This document shows positions 6,317-8,223 of a DNA stretch of 8,223 bases, one piece after another. A model generated the notes under the pieces. The model was not told where the DNA came from. It saw only the letters and a program-made list of their open reading frames with translations, and ran no database searches. The stretch spans positions 1-8,223 of the forward strand of contig CAYJRY010000048.1 in assembly GCA_964372855.1 (NCBI GenBank), in the 5' to 3' direction. This DNA is from JACOXT01 sp964372855. GTDB taxonomy: Bacteria > Patescibacteriota > Microgenomatia > Levybacterales > UBA12049. Both the position numbers and the translations under genes were made by a program. The stretch's first letter is position 1. Each line of letters begins with the position of its first letter.

Positions 6317-7249
6317 ATGAATATTCTGGTTACTGGTGGCGCAGGATATTTGGGCTCTGTACTTTGCGAGATTCTTTTAGATAAAGGTTATAAAGTTACA
6401 ACAGTAGATAACCTCATGTATCAACAAAAGAGTCTATTCCATTTATGTAACAATCCAAACTTTGAATTTATTTTTGGAGATGTAAGGAATCAACAATTAA
6501 TGCAAAGACTCATAAAAAACGTTGACGTTATTATTCCTCTGGCAGCAATTGTTGGGGCCCCTGCTTGTGATTTAGATCCTTGGATGGCAAAATCAACTAA
6601 TTTTGATGCCATAAAACTAATAAACGATTTAAGAAATAAAGATCAATTGGTTGTTTACCCTACAACCAATAGCGGTTACGGGACAAAAACAGGTGATGTT
6701 TTTTGCACAGAAGATACTCCTTTGGAACCAATTTCTTTATATGGAAAAACTAAATCTGATGCTGAAAGTCTACTACTTTCTTCAGAAAATGCTATTACTT
6801 TAAGACTGGCCACAGTATTTGGTATGTCTCCTAGAATGAGGTTAGATTTATTAGTTAATCATTTTACTTACACCGCAGTAACTGATGGATACTTAGTTAT
6901 TTTTGAAAAAGATTTTAAAAGAAACTATGTTCACATTAGAGATGTGGCTGATTGTTTTATTTATTGTATTGAAAATGCAGACAAGATGATAGGAAAACCT
7001 TTTAATGTAGGATTAGATGCAGCAAACTTAAGCAAAGAAGAGTTAGCTTTAAAAGTTAAAGAATTTGTCCCTAATTTTTATATTCATTTTTCTGAGGTCG
7101 GGTCTGATCCAGATAAAAGAAACTATATTGTTTCAAACCAAAGGTTAAGGGAAGCAGGGTTTGAGGCTAAAAGGTCATTGGAAGAAGGAATTAAGGAACT
7201 ATTAAAGGGGTATAAGATGATGAGACGTTTGGAATTCAAAAATATCTAA
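6317..7249 (+). CDS. NAD(P)-dependent nucleotide-sugar epimerase/dehydratase (extended SDR)
   Basis: This 310-residue protein opens with MNILVTGGAGYLG, the GxxGxxG cofactor loop (G7, G10, G13). D31 after the second strand favours NAD(H). PLAAIVGAPA (74-83) replaces the more common HLAA pattern. TTNSGYG (116-122) holds the likely catalytic Thr, and YGKTK (142-146) gives Y142 and K146. NYVHIRDVADC (203-213) and SNQRLREAGF (273-282) are typical of the family's sugar-binding C-terminal part. It is clearly distinct from the SDR at 3384. It begins the run with the heptose nucleotidyltransferase and phosphatase, so its substrate may be a GDP- or other NDP-heptose; the reaction (epimerase, dehydratase or reductase) is not determined. 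The ATG lies just after a good promoter, without a Shine-Dalgarno. The stop codon abuts the next ATG with no gap, indicating translational coupling. Confidence 0.88.
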   Translation: MNILVTGGAGYLGSVLCEILLDKGYKVTTVDNLMYQQKSLFHLCNNPNFEFIFGDVRNQQLMQRLIKNVDVIIPLAAIVGAPACDLDPWMAKSTNFDAIKLINDLRNKDQLVVYPTTNSGYGTKTGDVFCTEDTPLEPISLYGKTKSDAESLLLSSENAITLRLATVFGMSPRMRLDLLVNHFTYTAVTDGYLVIFEKDFKRNYVHIRDVADCFIYCIENADKMIGKPFNVGLDAANLSKEELALKVKEFVPNFYIHFSEVGSDPDKRNYIVSNQRLREAGFEAKRSLEEGIKELLKGYKMMRRLEFKNI

Positions 7250-7957
7250 ATGGAATTAGAAGATATCACTGCAGCAATTTTAGCAGGCGGGCTCGGAACG
7301 AGACTGCGCTCCAAGATTAAAGGAAAACAAAAGGTTTTAGCTAAAGTAAACAATTATCCTTTCTTAAAGTATTTGTTAGATGATTTACACAAAACAGGTA
7401 TTAAAAAAGTTGTAATTTGTACAGGATATTTGGGTGAACAAGTCAAAAAAGAATTTGGTAATAGATATGGCAATCTTTCCATTTCTTATTCACAGGAAAA
7501 TTCAAAACTGGATACTGCTGGTGCCATAAGACTTGCCTTACTTCTTATAAAGTCAAAAGACATTTTAGTAACAAATGGCGATTCCTATTTTGACTTTGAT
7601 CTAAAAAAGTTTTGGCAATTTCACCTTAAAAAAAAATCCCAAGCAACAATCCTTTTGACTAGGGTTGCCAATATAGAAAGATATGGTCAGGTAGTATTAG
7701 ACAAAAGCAATAGAATTACTTCATTTCAAGAAAAAAGTGGAAAAATGGGAACAGGCTTAATTAATAGTGGCATATATTTATTTAAAAAATCACTGCTATT
7801 GAAAATCCCCAAAGATAAACCTTTTTCATTCGAGAAAGAATTCTTTCCTTCTTTAGTTGGAAAAGATTTTTATGGATTTGAGGGTCATGGAAAATTTATA
7901 GATATTGGTACACCCCAGTCTTATAAAGAAGCACAAGATTTTTTCAGATCAATATGA
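7250..7957 (+). CDS. hddC: Sugar-1-phosphate nucleotidyltransferase, HddC-like (D-glycero-D-manno-heptose 1-phosphate guanylyltransferase)
   Basis: This 235-residue enzyme has the nucleotidyltransferase fold. LAGGLGTRLR (11-20) is the signature nucleotide-binding loop, and a nearby lysine (K28, in KQKVL) replaces the usual PKPM context. DTAGAI (88-93) contacts the base. NGD (109-111) supplies the first metal-binding Asp, EKSGKMGTGLINSGIYLF (161-178) the sugar site, and FIDIGTP (216-222) the second metal Asp. It would join a sugar 1-phosphate to a nucleoside triphosphate, releasing pyrophosphate. The short length without a C-terminal beta-helix, and the overlap with a GmhB gene, favour HddC, which makes GDP-D-glycero-D-manno-heptose. 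A different nucleotide or hexose specificity is possible. The start follows the preceding TAA directly; the end overlaps the next gene by four bases (ATGA). Confidence 0.8.
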   Translation: MELEDITAAILAGGLGTRLRSKIKGKQKVLAKVNNYPFLKYLLDDLHKTGIKKVVICTGYLGEQVKKEFGNRYGNLSISYSQENSKLDTAGAIRLALLLIKSKDILVTNGDSYFDFDLKKFWQFHLKKKSQATILLTRVANIERYGQVVLDKSNRITSFQEKSGKMGTGLINSGIYLFKKSLLLKIPKDKPFSFEKEFFPSLVGKDFYGFEGHGKFIDIGTPQSYKEAQDFFRSI

Positions 7958-8223
7958 AAAGATTTGTAATTTTAGATCGCGATGGCACTATCATTGTAGA
8001 ACGTAATTATTTATCTCATCATAATCAAGTAGAGTTACTTTCAAATGCAACACGCGGTTTAAAAAATTTAATGGACCATGGATTAGGACTTTTAGTAATT
8101 ACTAATCAAGCAGGAGTTGGTAGGGGATATTTTAATTTACGTGATCTAAAGCTAATTCATAAAAGAATGGCTGATTTGTTAGCTGAAACTGGAGTAATTT
8201 TAGACGGAATCTACTTTTGCCCA
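7954..8223 (+). CDS. gmhB: D-glycero-D-manno-heptose-1,7-bisphosphate 7-phosphatase, GmhB-like (N-terminal part)
   Basis: Ninety codons are visible before the window ends, about half of the usual 175-190 residues. The protein is a HAD-superfamily phosphatase. DRDGT (8-12) gives the nucleophile D8 and acid D10. VITNQAGVGRGYF (48-60) carries motif II and the GmhB-specific TNQxGxxRG stretch. IYFCP (86-90) is the start of the zinc-binding loop found in GmhB and in the histidinol phosphatase domain of HisB. It removes the 7-phosphate from heptose 1,7-bisphosphate, yielding the 1-phosphate used by HddC. The four-base ATGA overlap with the nucleotidyltransferase signals translational coupling. A histidinol-phosphatase role is the main alternative, but the HddC neighbour supports heptose metabolism. 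No internal damage is visible in the part shown. Confidence 0.86.
   Translation, partial: MKRFVILDRDGTIIVERNYLSHHNQVELLSNATRGLKNLMDHGLGLLVITNQAGVGRGYFNLRDLKLIHKRMADLLAETGVILDGIYFCP

Noticed and set aside
1..8223. CRISPR arrays, transposases, tRNA or rRNA genes, phage or defence genes
   Set aside because: No regularly spaced repeats, no recognisable tRNA/rRNA strings, and every substantial frame is accounted for by sugar-related enzymes, the membrane protein or the phosphatase remnant.

Overview
The window is AT-rich (by eye about two thirds A+T) bacterial accessory DNA devoted to making and modifying cell-surface sugars. Genes are tightly packed, start codons lack clear Shine-Dalgarno sequences, and promoter -10 boxes often lie almost on the ATG. 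With the style of the proteins this suggests a small-genome Patescibacteria/CPR-type bacterium (perhaps Microgenomates-like). That placement is an impression from family resemblance, not something the sequence proves.

Layout. (1) 1-1027, minus: the N-terminal 342 residues of a many-pass membrane protein that resembles GT-C glycosyltransferases and runs off the left edge. (2) 1303-2118, plus: a stand-alone class I SAM methyltransferase, divergent from the first gene. (3) 2119-2448: a 330-bp gene-free stretch with several small inverted repeats and a perfect 17-bp dyad at a probable -10 region. (4) 2449-5559, plus: a compact run of a zinc-ribbon SAM methyltransferase, an NAD(P)-dependent sugar epimerase/dehydratase and a full-length NDP-sugar C-methyltransferase of the TylCIII/NovU/TcaB9 type. 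(5) 5573-6241, minus: a complete-length but broken histidine-phosphatase gene with three in-frame stop codons and no frameshift. (6) 6317-8223, plus: a second epimerase/dehydratase, an HddC-like sugar-1-phosphate nucleotidyltransferase and the start of a GmhB-like heptose-bisphosphate phosphatase, cut by the right edge.

How they may work together. GmhB and HddC carry out two of the last steps toward a nucleotide-activated D-glycero-D-manno-heptose. The missing partners (GmhA isomerase, HddA kinase) would be expected just beyond the right edge. The two SDR enzymes could oxidise, epimerise or dehydrate a nucleotide sugar, the C-methyltransferase could add a branch methyl, and the other two methyltransferases could decorate the product. 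The membrane protein could transfer sugars on the outer face of the membrane. The enzyme classes are well supported; the combined pathway, possibly to a C-methyl-branched or O-methylated heptose, is inference.

No tRNA, rRNA, CRISPR array, insertion sequence or attachment site was seen. The most unusual item is the phosphatase pseudogene with nonsense codons only. The most interesting possibility is a heptose pathway coupled to sugar C-methylation.
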